From assembly GCA_028279875.1 (NCBI GenBank), contig JANQMU010000118.1, positions 103,180-167,179 on the forward strand: a stretch of DNA of 64,000 nucleotides, given 5' to 3'. The DNA is from Rhizobiaceae bacterium (GTDB lineage: Bacteria; Pseudomonadota; Alphaproteobacteria; Rhizobiales; Rhizobiaceae). Both the position numbers and the translations under genes were made by a program. Shown in pieces: positions 62,895-64,000 of the stretch (the first letter of the stretch is position 1; each line of letters starts with the position of its first letter). Under the pieces are notes generated by a model. That model saw only the letters and a list, made by a program, of their open reading frames with translations, was not told the DNA's origin and did no database searches.

Positions 62895-63608
62895 TCAGTG
62901 ATAACGGCGGATCAGGCCGACGAGCTTGCCCTGGATCTTTACCCGATCGGGGCCGAATATGCGGGTTTCATAGGATGGGTTGGCGGCTTCGAGGGCAATC
63001 GAAGCGCCCCTGCGGCGGAAGCGCTTGAGCGTTGCTTCCTCATCGTCGACCAGTGCGACGACGATTTCGCCCGGATTGGCTGATGACGTGTTCTTGACGA
63101 CCACGGTGTCGCCGTCGAATATGCCGGCGTCGATCATCGAATCGCCCTTGACCTCCAGCGCATAGTGTTCGCCGCCGCCGATCATCTCCGGCGGGACGCT
63201 GATATTGTGGGTGTTGTTCTGGATGGCGGAAATCGGAACACCGGCTGCGATGCGGCCCATGACAGGCACGCTGACGCCGCTTTCGGCCGCCGCAGGCGCC
63301 GGCGGTTTTTCGCTTTCACGCGGAGATTTTCCAAGACTGCCTTCGATGACGCTGGGTGAGAAGCCGCGCCGCGGCTGCAGGCCGGGCGCCATCGTTTCGG
63401 GCATTCGAATGACCTCAAGCGCGCGGGCACGATTGGGCAGGCGGCGAATGAACCCGCGCTCCTCCAGCGCCGTGATCAGCCGGTGGATCCCGGATTTGGA
63501 CGCCAGGTCGAGCGCGTCCTTCATCTCGTCGAAGGAGGGCGGAATGCCGCTTTCCTTCATGCGTTCATGAATGAACAGCAGCAATTCGTGTTGTTTGCGC
63601 GTCAGCAT
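62895..63608 (-). CDS. lexA: SOS repressor LexA
   Basis: LexA represses DNA-damage genes and cleaves itself when bound to RecA filaments. The 237-residue protein has an N-terminal winged helix (MLTRKQHELLLFIHERMKES..., about 1-65), a linker, the Ala-Gly cleavage site A122-G123 (GRIAAGVPI) and the Ser-Lys dyad S157 (VKGDSMID) and K195 (EATLKRF). All are intact, so it is self-cleaving. ATG 63608 has GGGAG upstream; the frame is open to 63851. Its promoter has a GTTC-N7-GTTC box. Confidence 0.97.
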   Translation of the reverse strand: MLTRKQHELLLFIHERMKESGIPPSFDEMKDALDLASKSGIHRLITALEERGFIRRLPNRARALEVIRMPETMAPGLQPRRGFSPSVIEGSLGKSPRESEKPPAPAAAESGVSVPVMGRIAAGVPISAIQNNTHNISVPPEMIGGGEHYALEVKGDSMIDAGIFDGDTVVVKNTSSANPGEIVVALVDDEEATLKRFRRRGASIALEAANPSYETRIFGPDRVKIQGKLVGLIRRYH

Positions 63609-63655
63609 GGCCGGCTCCCGACTCAGTAGAAACAAATACAGAACATACACTATAT

Positions 63656-63670
63656 GTTCCAGTTGTGTTC
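63656..63670. promoter_or_regulatory. LexA (SOS) box in the lexA promoter
   Basis: GTTCCAGTTGTGTTC is a perfect GTTC-N7-GTTC. A third half-site GAAC (63641-63644) sits to its left, forming the inverted repeat GAACATA-N5-TATGTTC (63641-63659). The box lies 48 bases upstream of the lexA start and is the expected autoregulatory site. Confidence 0.85.
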
Positions 63671-63780
63671 TGCAAGTGTCTGGGAAAATGCCTGAGAGAG
63701 GTAAATCAAACATTAAACGGGAGGCACCGAGGAGTCGGTTCGGACACAAGGAATCGACGAATGCGCCGGGGCAGGCGCGG

Positions 63781-64000
63781 TCAGCCGGCTTGGACCTCCC
63801 CGGCGACGGCCCGTGATGAACGCTGCGCGCGATCCCAGTCCAGCGCGCCAATCGCTATGTCGCCGATGGCCCACATCAGATTCGCCGCCGCAAAGGTCAG
63901 GCCTTCGACCGATCCGGTCGCCAGCGCCGCGACGGACTCGATGCTAGCCTTCGTCAAGTCCGCCAGTTCACGCGACAGGGACTCGGCGTCGAGCGGAATT
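63781..64000 (-). CDS. unidentified gene, C-terminal part (5' end outside window)
   Basis: A frame open from the right edge to the stop at 63781-63783, giving the last 72 residues of a protein. It reads like real coding sequence (LADLTKASIESVAALATGS then TFAAANLMWAIGDIAIGALDWDRAQ, each read in parts), with helical, partly hydrophobic sequence. I recognise no family. It ends 172 bases before lexA on the same strand, so the lexA promoter lies between them. Relatives of this order often carry other genes upstream of lexA. Confidence 0.55.
   Translation of the reverse strand, partial: IPLDAESLSRELADLTKASIESVAALATGSVEGLTFAAANLMWAIGDIAIGALDWDRAQRSSRAVAGEVQAG

Overview
The window looks like chromosomal core genome from an alphaproteobacterium of the order Hyphomicrobiales (Rhizobiales). 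The DNA is GC-rich. Several gene neighbourhoods are typical of that order: hom-glpX-recJ, a suf operon with two cysteine desulfurases, clpS-clpA, folE-hisI-patatin next to IscU-like-yidD-thrS, and gltA-gltX-comEC-lexA. SOS boxes have the alphaproteobacterial form GTTC-N7-GTTC, and the phasin gene carries PhaR-type boxes. The genus cannot be fixed from the sequence. I see no prophage, CRISPR array, plasmid functions, intact insertion sequence or recognisable defence island.

Layout. 1-5.0 kb: end of a class I/II aminotransferase gene, then hom, glpX and recJ. 5.1-9.0 kb: three tRNA genes (Glu, Arg, Pro), a peptidase-like lipoprotein, glyoxalase I, a two-domain cold-shock protein, a DUF192 protein and an NDUFS4-like complex I accessory protein. 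9.0-9.8 kb: a VOC-TfoX pair behind a promoter with a perfect SOS box. 9.8-20.8 kb: DEAD-box helicase, M23 endopeptidase, DUF455 protein, Bcp, a giant AsmA-like protein, TyrS, an exported SUMF1-fold protein and an alpha/beta hydrolase. 21.0-29.1 kb: iron-sulfur assembly (IscS-type desulfurase, sufB, sufC, sufD, sufS, a DUF59 gene and an A-type carrier), interrupted by an opposing hydrolase gene. 29.2-38 kb: GNAT, mgsA, mgtE, a MerR regulator, two membrane proteins, a probable 33-residue membrane peptide, sdaA, a DUF1489 protein, and a VWA plus J-domain pair. 38-45 kb: DD-carboxypeptidase with SPOR domain, phasin, clpS-clpA and a HEAT-like protein, and an EamA transporter. 44.8-50.1 kb: patatin, hisI, folE, IscU-like scaffold, yidD, thrS. 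50.1-64 kb: a repeated-domain exported protein, two flavoproteins, a CoA lyase/MaoC pair, a DUF2336 protein, parE, gltA, gltX, comEC, lexA and the end of an unidentified gene.

How it fits together. Two Fe-S assembly loci serve iron-sulfur enzymes such as SdaA. PHB granule control shows in the phasin promoter. ClpS/ClpA form an N-degron degradation module. LexA probably controls both itself and the VOC-TfoX operon. No large unknown system is evident. The most interesting signals are regulatory: the SOS box on VOC-TfoX, PhaR boxes on the phasin promoter, nested inverted repeats before the cold-shock gene, and a spacer operator before the MerR gene. A few unassigned proteins also stand out.
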